64,000 nt of DNA from Catenovulum sp052056295 (GTDB taxonomy: Bacteria > Pseudomonadota > Gammaproteobacteria > Enterobacterales > Alteromonadaceae): NCBI RefSeq assembly GCF_052056295.1, contig NZ_CP182493.1, positions 3,224,001 to 3,288,000 on the forward strand. The letters are read 5' to 3'. Below the pieces are notes generated by a model. That model saw nothing but the letters and a program-made list of their open reading frames with translations. It was not told the DNA's origin and did not search any database. The position numbers and the translations under genes are program-made. Positions 55,479-64,000 of this stretch are shown in pieces; positions within the stretch are counted from its first letter, which is position 1; the number at the start of each line of letters is the position of its first letter.

Positions 55479-55663
55479 TACTCGAATGCTCGTTTTCTAA
55501 AATTTCAAAAGATATGGGCGAATCAAAACCGAAGCACCGCTTCGCAGTTTGATGAGGTGGAGTCATGGATGACGACAGGAGAGGACCTTCATGGATGAAT
55601 TACCTCTCAGTACTTGCATAAGTATCGAAGACTTAGCGTTTTTAGAAAATGATGCTTCGAGTG
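55479..55663 (+). repeat. GGA-hairpin repeat E12 (forward, expanded)
   Basis: The closing stem is ACTCGAATGCT plus CGTTTTCTAAAA (55480-55502) with 55639-55663. It holds about 135 bases instead of about 50. Two hexaloops are present: GTC-ATGGAT-GAC (55562-55573) and TTC-ATGGAT-GAA (55588-55599), the latter inside a longer GAGG/CCTC stem. A further hairpin GAAGC-ACC-GCTTC lies at about 55531-55543. The extra part is the reverse complement of DNA in block B (about 21640-21715). The 740 bases from 54978 to 55720 hold E6, E7 and E12 and no recognisable gene. Confidence 0.7.
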
Positions 55664-55720
55664 TGCTTGATTGCACGGCCGAGCAGCGTCTACCTCGGAT
55701 GCACATGCAATCTAAGTCAC

Positions 55721-56629
55721 CTAAATTGCACGGACACGCATAAATTTATTCAACAAATTATGCCCCCACAAATACAAAGCTAATCCACATAAAATAGCCG
55801 CAGTGCCAAGCAATAAATCACGCGTTAATACTTCGCCATTTAATTGATTACCCAAAATAAGTGCAATCACTGGGGTTATCAAAGTCACTAACGACACGGT
55901 TGATACCGGTAATTTCTGCAAAATAAAGAAATAAGCAATAAAACCGAATAAAGAGCCAAATAAACCTAAATAGACAATAGCGCCAATTGAGCGCTGACTC
56001 CACTGCGCGTAGTCAATTTGTCCATCCATCAAATACCAACAGACAAAATACAAAGGTAAACTCATAGTTACAGCACCAACAGTCGTTGCCATAGGATGTA
56101 TATCAATCTCAACGGTTTTAACCAAAACACCACTTAAACTAAATAGGGTGACAGCAATCAATACAATCACAATGCCAATTAAGTTATTGTCGCCGTTGTT
56201 AAAAGCGTCCTTAAAGATAAAAGCCAAACCTAACAAACAGATAACTAAAGCAAACCAACGAATTTTAGTAAATGGTGCATCACCCAATATTTTTTGCCCA
56301 GCAAAACCAGCAATTACCGGCGCTAAACCAAATACCACAGATATTAACCCTGATGGAATGTACCAGGCGGCTAAGTAACTAAACATCATGCCACCAAAAA
56401 CACCAACAACAGAATAGGCATATAGTTTTAACGCAGCTTTATTAATTGGTAAACGAATACCTAAAATGGGTAGGAGAGACAAACCAATGACAGAGGCTAA
56501 GCACATACGCAACATTACCGCCAATACAGGGTGCATAGATTCACTACTCCATACGATACCGAGTGGCGTAGTCGACCAAATTAAAACGACGGCTAAATAG
56601 CTAAATGTAACTTTTGATGAAGTTTGCAT
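55721..56629 (-). CDS. EamA/DMT-family transporter
   Basis: A 302-residue membrane protein with ten hydrophobic segments in two EamA halves (VTFSYLAVVLIWSTTPLGIV in the first; VSLVTLITPVIALILGN in the second). DMT carriers often export amino acids or other metabolites. I chose the ATG at 56629; the longer frame to 56713 would run through the terminator hairpin of the leader. The leader peptide and attenuator at 56675-56856 suggest control by an amino acid, so an amino acid exporter is a reasonable guess. It converges with repeat E12. Confidence 0.85.
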   Translation of the reverse strand: MQTSSKVTFSYLAVVLIWSTTPLGIVWSSESMHPVLAVMLRMCLASVIGLSLLPILGIRLPINKAALKLYAYSVVGVFGGMMFSYLAAWYIPSGLISVVFGLAPVIAGFAGQKILGDAPFTKIRWFALVICLLGLAFIFKDAFNNGDNNLIGIVIVLIAVTLFSLSGVLVKTVEIDIHPMATTVGAVTMSLPLYFVCWYLMDGQIDYAQWSQRSIGAIVYLGLFGSLFGFIAYFFILQKLPVSTVSLVTLITPVIALILGNQLNGEVLTRDLLLGTAAILCGLALYLWGHNLLNKFMRVRAI

Positions 56630-56674
56630 TGTGTTATCCCTAAATAAACTGAGAAAAAAGTCACCAATGCAAAC

Positions 56675-56708
56675 AAAAAAGCCGCATCGATAACTGAATG
56701 CGGCTTTT
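56675..56708 (-). terminator. attenuator-like terminator in the EamA gene leader
   Basis: On the minus strand GCCGCAT (56704-56698) pairs with ATGCGGC (56687-56681), followed by six T residues, 46 bases before the EamA start codon. TGAATGCGG, the last part of the leader peptide frame, is perfectly complementary over nine bases to CCGCATTCA of the terminator's first arm, so an antiterminator can form instead. Confidence 0.65.
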
Positions 56709-56730
56709 AACAATGGGTCTTATATACTTG

Positions 56731-56856
56731 TTAACTTCCGCATTCAAATACACGCATACGCATAGGCAGCGGGCGAATGACGACCACTGGTTTTGGTAAG
56801 CGAATATTAAAGGCGGTTAAGTTCAAAATAAGTCCAAAATTGTTGTTAATAGCCAC
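56731..56856 (-). CDS. candidate leader peptide upstream of the EamA transporter gene
   Basis: A 41-codon frame starting with GTG at 56856 and ending with TAA at 56731-56733. The product contains RLPKPVVVIRPLPMRMRV, with four branched-chain codons in a row (GTG GTC GTC ATT), and ends FECGS. A TTG at codon 11 preceded by TTTTGGA is an alternative start giving 31 residues. The last codons overlap the antiterminator segment. This is the layout of translational attenuation as in ilv or thr leaders, but this leader is not one I recognise. Expression is unproven. Confidence 0.45.
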   Translation of the reverse strand: MAINNNFGLILNLTAFNIRLPKPVVVIRPLPMRMRVFECGS

Positions 56857-56992
56857 TCCACTATGCCACTGTTTTTGTAATTTGGTCAATGACAAATTAA
56901 TGACAATTTTAAACCCACAAAAGAATGATGGTGATTTGGTCTTACCAATATGTTAATTTATGCGCACTCGAACATGATTAATGAGGTTAGCT

Positions 56993-59620
56993 ATGCAAAA
57001 AGGCATTGATGATTCTTTGTTAGAAACAGTCCGCTATTTAGGGACCGAACTCGGTCAAATTATCCAACAGCACTTAGGTGATGAATGGTTGGAGCGTATT
57101 GAGACTGTACGAAAACAAGGTCGTAAATCTTATGCAGGTGACAAAGCCGCAACTAAAAGTTTGCAAGCGCTATTTGCGCAAATGCCAGACGAGTCATTAT
57201 TGACTATTGGCCGAGCTTTTTCACAATTCTTAAATTTAGCCAATTTAGCAGAGCAAGAGCACACAGTTGCTAACGTTAGCGAACAAGATCCAGTTGATGA
57301 GTTCTTAGCTAAAATTAAACAAACTGACCAAACTCAAATGACACTCGCACAAGCGGTCGAGCATTTATCCATTGAGTTAGTATTAACAGCGCATCCAACA
57401 GAAGTCACGCGCCGTACCCTTATTTATAAATACTCACGTTTAGCTGAGTGTTTGTCACAATTACACGAAAGTGATTTAACTGACAAACAACGTAAAAAAG
57501 TTGAGCAGCGTATTGCTGAGTTAATCAGCCAAGCTTGGCACACGGATGAAATTCGTGCTGCACGCCCAACACCAGTTGACGAAGCACAATGGGGTTTTTC
57601 TGTTATTGAAAACTCTTTGTGGCAAGCCGTGCCAGATTTTATTCGTACTTTAGATGGCAAGTTGGCGGAAAACTTTGGTTTAAATTTACCAACAGATGCA
57701 GTACCAGTGCGTTTTGCCTCTTGGATGGGTGGTGACCGTGACGGCAACCCATTTGTGACGTCTAAAGTAACAGAGCAAGTATTATTGCTTGCGCGTAAAC
57801 GTGCTGCGGTTTTATTTTTAGATGATATCAACAAATTGTACGTTGAATTGTCTATGGCACAATGCTCGGACGAATTGCAACAGCAAGTTGGTGCTGATGA
57901 GCATGAACCTTACCGCGCGACTATACTGCAATTAAAGAGCAAGTTAGAAAACACAGTTGAAGGTATTGAAGCTTATTTAGCTGGCGAGCAATATCAAAGT
58001 GAAACTTGGATAAATCACCAAGACGAGCTAATCAAACCACTTCAAGCTTGTTATCAGTCGCTGAATGCAGTTGGTATGCAGGTTATTGCCAACGGTTTAT
58101 TGTTAGATACCATTCGTCGTGCACATTGTTTTGGTATTCATTTACTTAAATTAGATATCCGTCAAGATTCGGATCGTCACGACCAAGTGTTTAGTGAAAT
58201 CACTCGTTATTTAGGTTTAGGTGATTACTCAAACTGGACTGAAGCGGATAAACAAGCATTCTTGTTGCGTGAGCTTGCTTCTAAACGCCCACTTATTCCA
58301 AGAGTATGGCAGCCATCAGCAGATGTCCAAGAAGTATTAGACACCTGTAAAGTGGTCGCTCAGCAAAACCAACAAGCGCTAGGCATTTATATTATTTCAA
58401 TGGCGCGTGCGCCGTCTGACGTATTAGAAGTCCACTTGTTATTGCAAGAAGCGGGTATTAAATGGCCTATGCCAGTTGCGCCATTGTTTGAAACCTTAGA
58501 CGATTTAAACAATGCATACGACAGTATGGCAGCCTTATTAGATATTGAATGGTATCGTGGATTTATCCGTAACCATCAATATGTGATGATAGGTTATTCT
58601 GATTCAGCTAAAGATGCCGGTGCATTAGCAGCAGGTTGGGCACAATATCAATCGCAAGAAGCTTTAGTTGCCTTGGCTGAGCAGCACCAAGTTAAATTAA
58701 CTTTGTTCCACGGTCGTGGTGGTACTATAGGTCGAGGTGGTTTACCTGCACGCCAAGCAATATTCTCGCAACCACCTGGTAGCTGTTTAGGTGGCCTACG
58801 TGTTACTGAACAAGGTGAAACCATTCGTTATAAGTTTGGTACCGAAGCTTTAGCGAATCGCAGCTTTAGTTTATACACAAGTGCGATTTTAGAAGCGCTG
58901 ATGATCCCACCTCCAGCGCCACAACAAAAATGGCGTGAAGTGATTGAATTTATGGCTGGTCATGCTCGTGACAATTACCGTGAAGTTGTTCGTCATGATG
59001 AAAACTTTGTACCTTATTTCAGAAGCGCGACACCTGAGCTTGAGCTGTCGAAATTGCCTTTAGGCAGTCGTCCGTCTAAGCGTAAACCAAATGGTGGGGT
59101 AGAGAGTTTGCGTGCTATACCATGGATTTTCGCTTGGGCGCAAAACCGTCTAGTTCTTCCTGCATGGTTAGGCGTAATGAAGGCATTTAAAACTTCATTA
59201 GAAGCTGGTCATGAAGATTTGATCAAAGAAATGATGCAGCAATGGCCATTCTTTGCCTCACGTTTATCTATGCTTGAAATGGTCTTTATGAAAGCAAACC
59301 CTGAAATGGCGGCTATTTATGATGACCAACTTGTACCTGAGCCACTAAAATACTTCGGTGAGAATTTGCGCACTGAGCTTAAAGAAGCACAAGTATTATT
59401 GCTTGAACTTTTAGGGCAAAAAGAAGTGATGCAAAACGATCCGGCTGGCAAAGAGTCTATGCAAATTCGTGCAAACTATTTAGAGCCACTACACTTATTA
59501 CAAGTTGAGTTGCTTAAACGTGCACGTCAAGCGGATGATGAAGAGCTTGCTCATAGCTTAGAGCGTGCTTTGATGGTGAGTATTGCAGGTGTTGCAACAG
59601 GTTTGCGTAACACAGGTTAA
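56993..59620 (+). CDS. ppc: phosphoenolpyruvate carboxylase
   Basis: Makes oxaloacetate from phosphoenolpyruvate and bicarbonate to refill the TCA cycle. The 875-residue protein (E. coli 883) has the catalytic His in VLTAHPTEVTRRT, GGDRDGNPFVT, and FHGRGGTIGRGG with the catalytic arginine, and ends in the conserved NTG. I chose the ATG at 56993, six bases after TGAGG; ATG at 56981 adds four residues. It is divergent from the EamA leader. Confidence 0.97.
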   Translation: MQKGIDDSLLETVRYLGTELGQIIQQHLGDEWLERIETVRKQGRKSYAGDKAATKSLQALFAQMPDESLLTIGRAFSQFLNLANLAEQEHTVANVSEQDPVDEFLAKIKQTDQTQMTLAQAVEHLSIELVLTAHPTEVTRRTLIYKYSRLAECLSQLHESDLTDKQRKKVEQRIAELISQAWHTDEIRAARPTPVDEAQWGFSVIENSLWQAVPDFIRTLDGKLAENFGLNLPTDAVPVRFASWMGGDRDGNPFVTSKVTEQVLLLARKRAAVLFLDDINKLYVELSMAQCSDELQQQVGADEHEPYRATILQLKSKLENTVEGIEAYLAGEQYQSETWINHQDELIKPLQACYQSLNAVGMQVIANGLLLDTIRRAHCFGIHLLKLDIRQDSDRHDQVFSEITRYLGLGDYSNWTEADKQAFLLRELASKRPLIPRVWQPSADVQEVLDTCKVVAQQNQQALGIYIISMARAPSDVLEVHLLLQEAGIKWPMPVAPLFETLDDLNNAYDSMAALLDIEWYRGFIRNHQYVMIGYSDSAKDAGALAAGWAQYQSQEALVALAEQHQVKLTLFHGRGGTIGRGGLPARQAIFSQPPGSCLGGLRVTEQGETIRYKFGTEALANRSFSLYTSAILEALMIPPPAPQQKWREVIEFMAGHARDNYREVVRHDENFVPYFRSATPELELSKLPLGSRPSKRKPNGGVESLRAIPWIFAWAQNRLVLPAWLGVMKAFKTSLEAGHEDLIKEMMQQWPFFASRLSMLEMVFMKANPEMAAIYDDQLVPEPLKYFGENLRTELKEAQVLLLELLGQKEVMQNDPAGKESMQIRANYLEPLHLLQVELLKRARQADDEELAHSLERALMVSIAGVATGLRNTG

Positions 59621-59642
59621 TTAAACCAACTTAAACAAATTG

Positions 59643-59681
59643 AAAAGCCACTTTAGTTGCAAAACTAAAGTGGCTTTTTTG
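59643..59681 (+). terminator. intrinsic terminator after ppc
   Basis: AAAAGCCACTTTAGTT (59643-59658) pairs perfectly with AACTAAAGTGGCTTTT (59663-59678) and runs into T residues. The A run on the left may let it also serve the convergent gene at 59718. Confidence 0.92.
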
Positions 59682-59717
59682 TATCTGCCTAACCTAACTA
59701 ATCTGAACTTGGGTGAA

Positions 59718-61808
59718 CTAGTATGGGCCGTTAACTAGGCTGCTGTCGGTCCAATCACTCTGCCAAATTTGGTGGTTTTGAATAAAGTAAATAATATCGT
59801 CGTGAATAATGCCACGATTATCCCAACTGTGCTGAGTGCTGTCTGGTGTTACTTCACCAACAAAATTCAAGGTTGCACTGTCATTGTCTTCAATCACATT
59901 TAACAAACCAAGTGTGTTTGAATAAGTCCAACGCCAACTGTTATTCACTAACTCAGTTTTCCACGAATTAACTGGCAAACCAATTCTATGTTCAGTATCT
60001 GATACTTTGACGTAAGCTAGCGCTCTATAGTTATACTCCACCTCTGAGTGACTGTTTACAAATACGTGTTTGCCTAATTCAACTGGGTTATTTATATCAG
60101 CCACATCAAACAATGCGATTTTTAACCCGGGTTCAATTACGTCATCTTCAGCTTGGCCGTCAGCGCCAATATCACGCAAACCGCCACCATTCGGGTCGAC
60201 TTCTTGACCAAATCCTAATAACAGATTGTTGCCAAGTGGATGCAAATACGAAGAGAAGCCGGTAATTTCTAATTCGCCAGTAATGTTAGGGTTGGCCGCG
60301 TCAGACACGTCTATCACATATAAAGGATCTGTTCGCTCAAACGTGACTATATAAGCTTTATTGGCAAAATAACGCACTGCATATATATCTTCATTCGGTT
60401 TACCAATTTTTGCCGGTTGGCTGTCGTTAGGTAACTGGCCGATTATTTTTAAACTTTGGCTATCAGCGTCATGCTGCAAAGTGAATAGTTTATGGGTGAA
60501 TCTATCATCGCTATTCGACCAATCTGTTTGTGTGGTGACGACGCGTAAAACATTTTGATATTCGCTTAAGCGTAAATGTGGGTTTTGCCAGTTAAGCTGG
60601 CCTTCAACCATACCAGAGCCAAGATAATCAAAACTATTATTGTCATCTAACTTAAACTGGTGAATTATGGTTTGACTGGCATTTGCGTTACTTTGATATT
60701 CGCTGCCAAATAAATAGATGGATTGTTGGCTAGCATAAAATCCAGCAACAGAAGCATTGATACAGACTGATTCAATTGTTTCTGGATTAGCTAGAGAAAC
60801 TTTGCTTAAAGTGACTAAAGCGTCAAAACCGTCTTTGTCGGTAGAACCTTGTGGCAAATAACAATTATCTGCTTCAACCAAATTGACATTGTCGGCTTGA
60901 TTTACTTCAACTTGCGGCAGTATGTCACTTTCAGCTAGTTCAGAGACTCTTTTATAGCTGGCAATTTTTTCTTCATCTGTTGTTGGGCTTAACCACTCAT
61001 AAGGCAGGGTAGGTGCATAACTACTAACAAAATATAAGTTACCGTCTATCACTCTGCTAGAAATTAAACGCCCATCAATTTTGAATTCTTTTTTCAAAGC
61101 GGGCTGTTCGGGCACAGCAATATCTTGAATTGAAATATAAAATGCACTTTCGTAAGGATACCAAAGAGCATCGCCAAATGCTAAAGACGCCATATCCACA
61201 CCAGTATCTATAGCATAAAAATAGTTTTGTTCGTTAACTAAAACTAAATTGTCGCCAGCCAGATACATAGCATCTGGGTGTATATGTTGTTCGCTAGTTT
61301 GCGCGTCAAAGTGAGTGGTCGCTACTTGAGTTAAACTTGCATCTGCGTTGCGTTTTAAAATACGCACATGCGGGGCGACACTGTTTTGATAATTGCCTGA
61401 GTCATTAACATATACATAATTGCCATCGTATTTAACTCTGTCGGCTTCATCTACTCCGGCTTCTTGGGTGACGGTTTGCGAGAAATTGCCGCCGTCGTCA
61501 GATGAGCCACCGCCAGCATCAGCTGCAGCATCTACAGCCACTTCCGGGACTGCTATACCATCTTTGTACACATAGCCGTTATTGCTTGCAGATAAATACA
61601 AACCATTTTTGTAGTGGGTTAAAAATTCAGTTTTTGAGGCTTTAGATAGCGGACTTAATTGAATGGGTTTTTCATTTAAATCGGGTACAACTTGTTGAGG
61701 CTGGTCGCCATCGCCTGGATCTGTGTCAATACTACTGCTGCCACAAGCGGTTAAACTAGCTGCTAGCAATAATGCTAGGCTGTTATGAGCGGTTAACGTG
61801 CGGTTCAT
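59718..61808 (-). CDS. beta-propeller domain lipoprotein
   Basis: A 696-residue secreted protein. It starts with a lipoprotein signal (LLLAASLTACGSS) followed by a low-complexity linker. The main part matches the secreted beta-propeller family (Pfam Beta_propel): QEAGVDEADRVKYDGNYVYV, later VIDGNLYFVSSYAP, ADKAYIV-type blades and VIDVSDAANPNITGELEITG. The start at 61808 follows AAGGAGAAGAAAG directly. Family function is unknown; it may bind ligands or take part in envelope assembly. It is divergent from the mipA gene. Confidence 0.82.
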   Translation of the reverse strand: MNRTLTAHNSLALLLAASLTACGSSSIDTDPGDGDQPQQVVPDLNEKPIQLSPLSKASKTEFLTHYKNGLYLSASNNGYVYKDGIAVPEVAVDAAADAGGGSSDDGGNFSQTVTQEAGVDEADRVKYDGNYVYVNDSGNYQNSVAPHVRILKRNADASLTQVATTHFDAQTSEQHIHPDAMYLAGDNLVLVNEQNYFYAIDTGVDMASLAFGDALWYPYESAFYISIQDIAVPEQPALKKEFKIDGRLISSRVIDGNLYFVSSYAPTLPYEWLSPTTDEEKIASYKRVSELAESDILPQVEVNQADNVNLVEADNCYLPQGSTDKDGFDALVTLSKVSLANPETIESVCINASVAGFYASQQSIYLFGSEYQSNANASQTIIHQFKLDDNNSFDYLGSGMVEGQLNWQNPHLRLSEYQNVLRVVTTQTDWSNSDDRFTHKLFTLQHDADSQSLKIIGQLPNDSQPAKIGKPNEDIYAVRYFANKAYIVTFERTDPLYVIDVSDAANPNITGELEITGFSSYLHPLGNNLLLGFGQEVDPNGGGLRDIGADGQAEDDVIEPGLKIALFDVADINNPVELGKHVFVNSHSEVEYNYRALAYVKVSDTEHRIGLPVNSWKTELVNNSWRWTYSNTLGLLNVIEDNDSATLNFVGEVTPDSTQHSWDNRGIIHDDIIYFIQNHQIWQSDWTDSSLVNGPY

Positions 61809-61965
61809 CTTTCTTCTCCTTAAAAAGCATATGTTCAAAGTTTAACCCATTGCCTCAATAATACCGTTGTCAAATGCTAATAAATGTAATTAAGTGTTAA
61901 TCAATCTAGTAAAAATTCAGATGTGTCTGTAATCTTGGCAATAGATGTATGTTGGAGATTCGACG

Positions 61966-62970
61966 GTGAAATTCTTTCACAAACAAAAGTTTATTGACTT
62001 AAAAGCTTTGCTGCTATTGCTGCCCTTTATCGGAAGCTTGCAAGCTGAAGAGTCTTCGGTTGAACAAGCCGAGGTGGGCGAGTTGTCGATTAGCTTGGTT
62101 GTCGGTTACGGCGAAAAATCAAATCCTTTGCACAAAGGAGACGCTTTTCCATTGTTATTGGTACCTTCTGTCCATTATTACGGCAAAAACTGGTATTTCG
62201 ACAATGGTGATTTAGCCTACACTTTGGTAGAAAACAGCGATTATTCAGTTAACTTAGTTACAAGTTTTAACGGTGAAGCTGCTCATTTTTATGATTGGCA
62301 TCCGGCCAATATTTTGGCTGTTAGTCAATTTGTTCAATCGGATACTTCTGAGCAAAGCCCTGAGTTTGATCAATCAAGTGAGCCTGCGACCCCATCTCCA
62401 GGTACAGGTGGTAATAATGGCGGAGGCTCTGACGGATTTGGTTCAGACCAACAAACCCCGACAGGTATTACTGATATCCCGGAACAAAATCAAAAACAAC
62501 AAGTTGAAAAAATTCACTATGATCAAATTGCCAAACGTAAATGGAATTTAGATGCGGGTGCGCAATTACATTGGTTTATTGATGAGCAGCAACAAATTAA
62601 AATCCGTTGGATGTACGATGTTATGGGGGTACACCAAGGGCATAGTTTAAAACTCGAATACAGTCACAAATGGCGTTTTAATCAATGGCGGCACAAAATT
62701 AAATTCGGCATAGATTGGTTATCCAGCGATTTAGTTAATTATTATTATGGTATTTCGCAGCGCGACACCCAAGCAGAAAGTTTATGGTATCAACCAGGTT
62801 CGGCTAGCTTGCCTTACCTAGGTTACGCCAGCAGTTATAAATTTAATGATACTTGGTCTTGGGTAATGTCGGCACATTATCAGCAGTTGACGTCCAAAAT
62901 TGCTGACAGCCCAATAGTTGCTAAGGACTATCGTTACACCCTATTTACAGGGATTAAATATGTTTTTTAA
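61966..62970 (+). CDS. MipA/OmpV-family outer membrane protein
   Basis: A 334-residue barrel-type protein. I chose the GTG at 61966 because TTGGAG lies eight bases upstream and the product then starts with a normal signal peptide ending LQAEE. Family features are ALDAG-like AKRKWNLDAGAQLHW, SHKWRFNQWRHKIKFG, NYYYGIS and DSPIVAKDYRYTLFTGIKYVF at the end. A glycine-, serine- and proline-rich insert lies at about residues 140-175. MipA proteins are linked to envelope stress and peptidoglycan enzymes. It overlaps the DUF3019 gene by 11 bases. Confidence 0.85.
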   Translation: MKFFHKQKFIDLKALLLLLPFIGSLQAEESSVEQAEVGELSISLVVGYGEKSNPLHKGDAFPLLLVPSVHYYGKNWYFDNGDLAYTLVENSDYSVNLVTSFNGEAAHFYDWHPANILAVSQFVQSDTSEQSPEFDQSSEPATPSPGTGGNNGGGSDGFGSDQQTPTGITDIPEQNQKQQVEKIHYDQIAKRKWNLDAGAQLHWFIDEQQQIKIRWMYDVMGVHQGHSLKLEYSHKWRFNQWRHKIKFGIDWLSSDLVNYYYGISQRDTQAESLWYQPGSASLPYLGYASSYKFNDTWSWVMSAHYQQLTSKIADSPIVAKDYRYTLFTGIKYVF

Positions 62971-63379
62971 GCAATGGATTATGCGCTGTCGGTTATTATT
63001 GTTAGTTTTGTTTAGCTGTCCACAAATATTGAATGCGCAACAACAGCCACATGCTCAGTCAGTTTTTATGGTTAAACCTTTGGTTTGTATTGTTGAACAG
63101 TTAGGTCAGCCCTGTCTGATGCAAGCCAAGTTTAGTTGGCAATATGTCAGTAATCAGGCAAATGCCAAGCTGTGCATTTGGCAAGATCAAACAGAGCTTT
63201 TTTGTGCTCAGGCTAATGGTCAGTTGCAGCATAAAAAATGGTCGGTAGAGCTAAAAACTTCAACTGTATTTAGTTTACGCTTTGCGCAAAACATTATCGC
63301 CGAACAAAAAGTTGAAGTAGCAGGATTGCAGCCTCCTCAGTATAGGCGGCGTTTGCACTCAGATTGGAGTTTATTCTAA
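62960..63379 (+). CDS. DUF3019 family periplasmic protein
   Basis: A 139-residue protein with a signal peptide (LLLLVLFSCPQILNAQQ) and the DUF3019 pattern: MVKPLVCIVEQLGQPCLMQ, LCIWQDQTELFCAQ and the RRRLHSDWSLF end. Four cysteines could form two disulfides. This family is commonly found between mipA and an OmpR-type two-component system, as here, and may be a periplasmic partner of the sensor kinase (inference). Its start overlaps the mipA end, and its TAA overlaps the next ATG by one base. Confidence 0.85.
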   Translation: MFFKQWIMRCRLLLLVLFSCPQILNAQQQPHAQSVFMVKPLVCIVEQLGQPCLMQAKFSWQYVSNQANAKLCIWQDQTELFCAQANGQLQHKKWSVELKTSTVFSLRFAQNIIAEQKVEVAGLQPPQYRRRLHSDWSLF

Positions 63380-64000
63380 TGCAGAATATTTTATTGGTTG
63401 AAGATGATGAAAAGTTAGCCAAATTAATCGCTGATTTTTTACAGCAGAATCAATTTAATGTTGAAGTTGTTAGCCGTGGTGACACAGCGATTAGCCAAAT
63501 TATCCGTCAGCAACCTGATTTAGTTATTTTAGACATCAACTTACCCGGTCAAGATGGCTTTTCAGTTTGCCGCGCAGTCCGCCCGCAATATAATAAACCT
63601 ATTTTATTCCTAACAGCTCGAGATAGTGATTTTGATCATGTAACCGGCCTAGAAATTGGCGCAGACGACTATTTAATTAAACCTATTGAGCCACATGTGT
63701 TATTGGCACGTTTGCATTCAATTTTACGTAGATGCAACTCACAACCAGTAGCTGTTAGCTCAAATGTTTTGCAGTTTGGCCAGTTGACGATAGATAAACA
63801 GTCACACAAAGTTGCTTTGGCGGGTGAGCGGGTCGAATTAACCAGTCATGAATTTGAGCTACTCGCATTGTTGGCGGAAAAGCCAGGTGAAGTACAAACC
63901 CGCGAATATGTACATCAAAAAATGATTGGCCGCGAATATGATGGCTTAGACCGCAGTGTAGATGTGCGCATCTCAAGGCTACGTAAAAAACTCCAGGATG
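63379..64000 (+). CDS. OmpR-family response regulator, RstA-like (3' end outside window)
   Basis: The frame is open to the window end, 207 residues. The receiver domain begins MQNILLVEDDEKLAKLI, has the phosphorylation site in LVILDINLPGQDGF (near residue 53), LFLTARD, and GADDYLIKPIEP. The winged-helix domain follows with VELTSHEFELLALLAEKPGEV and DRSVDVRISRLRKKLQ. Usual length is about 235, so about 30 residues are missing. A sensor kinase gene would be expected next. With mipA and DUF3019 it forms a tightly overlapping operon likely controlled by this regulator. Confidence 0.92.
   Translation, partial: MQNILLVEDDEKLAKLIADFLQQNQFNVEVVSRGDTAISQIIRQQPDLVILDINLPGQDGFSVCRAVRPQYNKPILFLTARDSDFDHVTGLEIGADDYLIKPIEPHVLLARLHSILRRCNSQPVAVSSNVLQFGQLTIDKQSHKVALAGERVELTSHEFELLALLAEKPGEVQTREYVHQKMIGREYDGLDRSVDVRISRLRKKLQD

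Noticed and set aside
55042..55598. Several short open frames on both strands in 55.0-55.6 kb
   Set aside because: All lie within repeats E6, E7 and E12; frames shift between copies and no ribosome binding sites are present.
56629..56713. N-terminal extension of the EamA transporter (28 residues)
   Set aside because: It would be translated across the terminator hairpin and does not resemble the start of EamA proteins; the ATG at 56629 fits.

Overview
The window looks like chromosomal DNA of a marine gammaproteobacterium of the Alteromonadales type. This rests on gene order and protein families, not on a database match. Two core blocks keep the order known from Escherichia coli and its relatives: dapB-carA-carB-greA / yhbY / rlmE-ftsH-folP-glmM-tpiA-secG-tRNA-Leu(GAG)-tRNA-fMet-rimP-nusA-infB-rbfA-truB, and rpsO-pnp. 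Around them are polysaccharide-use genes (pullulanase, large TonB-dependent receptor, GH13 amylase, GH43, GH5, CE2 esterase), as expected of a seaweed- or plant-glycan degrader.

Layout. 1-1.7 kb: end of tyrR, a 267-bp MITE-like element, and a diguanylate cyclase. 1.9-12.4 kb: starch/maltodextrin locus, with a lipoprotein pullulanase divergent from a TonB receptor and a GH13+CBM20 amylase; a 51-bp palindrome lies in the divergent promoter region. 12.5-19.8 kb: DUF1338 protein, GNAT, Kef-type antiporter, acetate-type symporter pair, second MITE copy, aldo/keto reductase. 19.8-22.0 kb: a propeller-like gene bracketed by long composite repeats. 22.0-26.4 kb: tcdA, a large HETAH-motif protein with a barrel-like end, and a flavin reductase. 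26.4-45.3 kb: the core gene block. 45.3-51.6 kb: a repeat cluster and a GH43/GH5/AraC/CE2 island that separates truB from rpsO. 51.7-54.3 kb: rpsO-pnp. 54.4-55.7 kb: a GH97 stub and more repeats. 55.7-64 kb: EamA transporter with an attenuator-like leader, ppc, a beta-propeller lipoprotein, and a mipA-DUF3019-response regulator operon cut by the window end.

The most unusual feature is a family of about fifteen intergenic repeats, complete or decayed, in four places (13.8, 19.9-22.0, 45.3-46.1 and 55.0-55.7 kb). Complete copies share one secondary structure: a long closing stem holding two hairpins. Stem sequences differ between copies but change in a compensating way. Loops stay fixed around GGA, nearly always as a hexaloop A(T/G)GGAN, and AGCG / CAGCG flank the second hairpin. 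This implies selection on a folded RNA or single-stranded DNA. The loop resembles the CsrA/RsmA recognition hexaloop (ANGGAN), so a CsrA-binding role is the leading but untested hypothesis; a hairpin-recognised mobile element is the main alternative.

Other points: glmM appears frameshifted near its end; the EamA gene has a leader peptide, a terminator and a possible antiterminator; one MITE is inserted in the TA of the tyrR stop codon yet the stop is kept.
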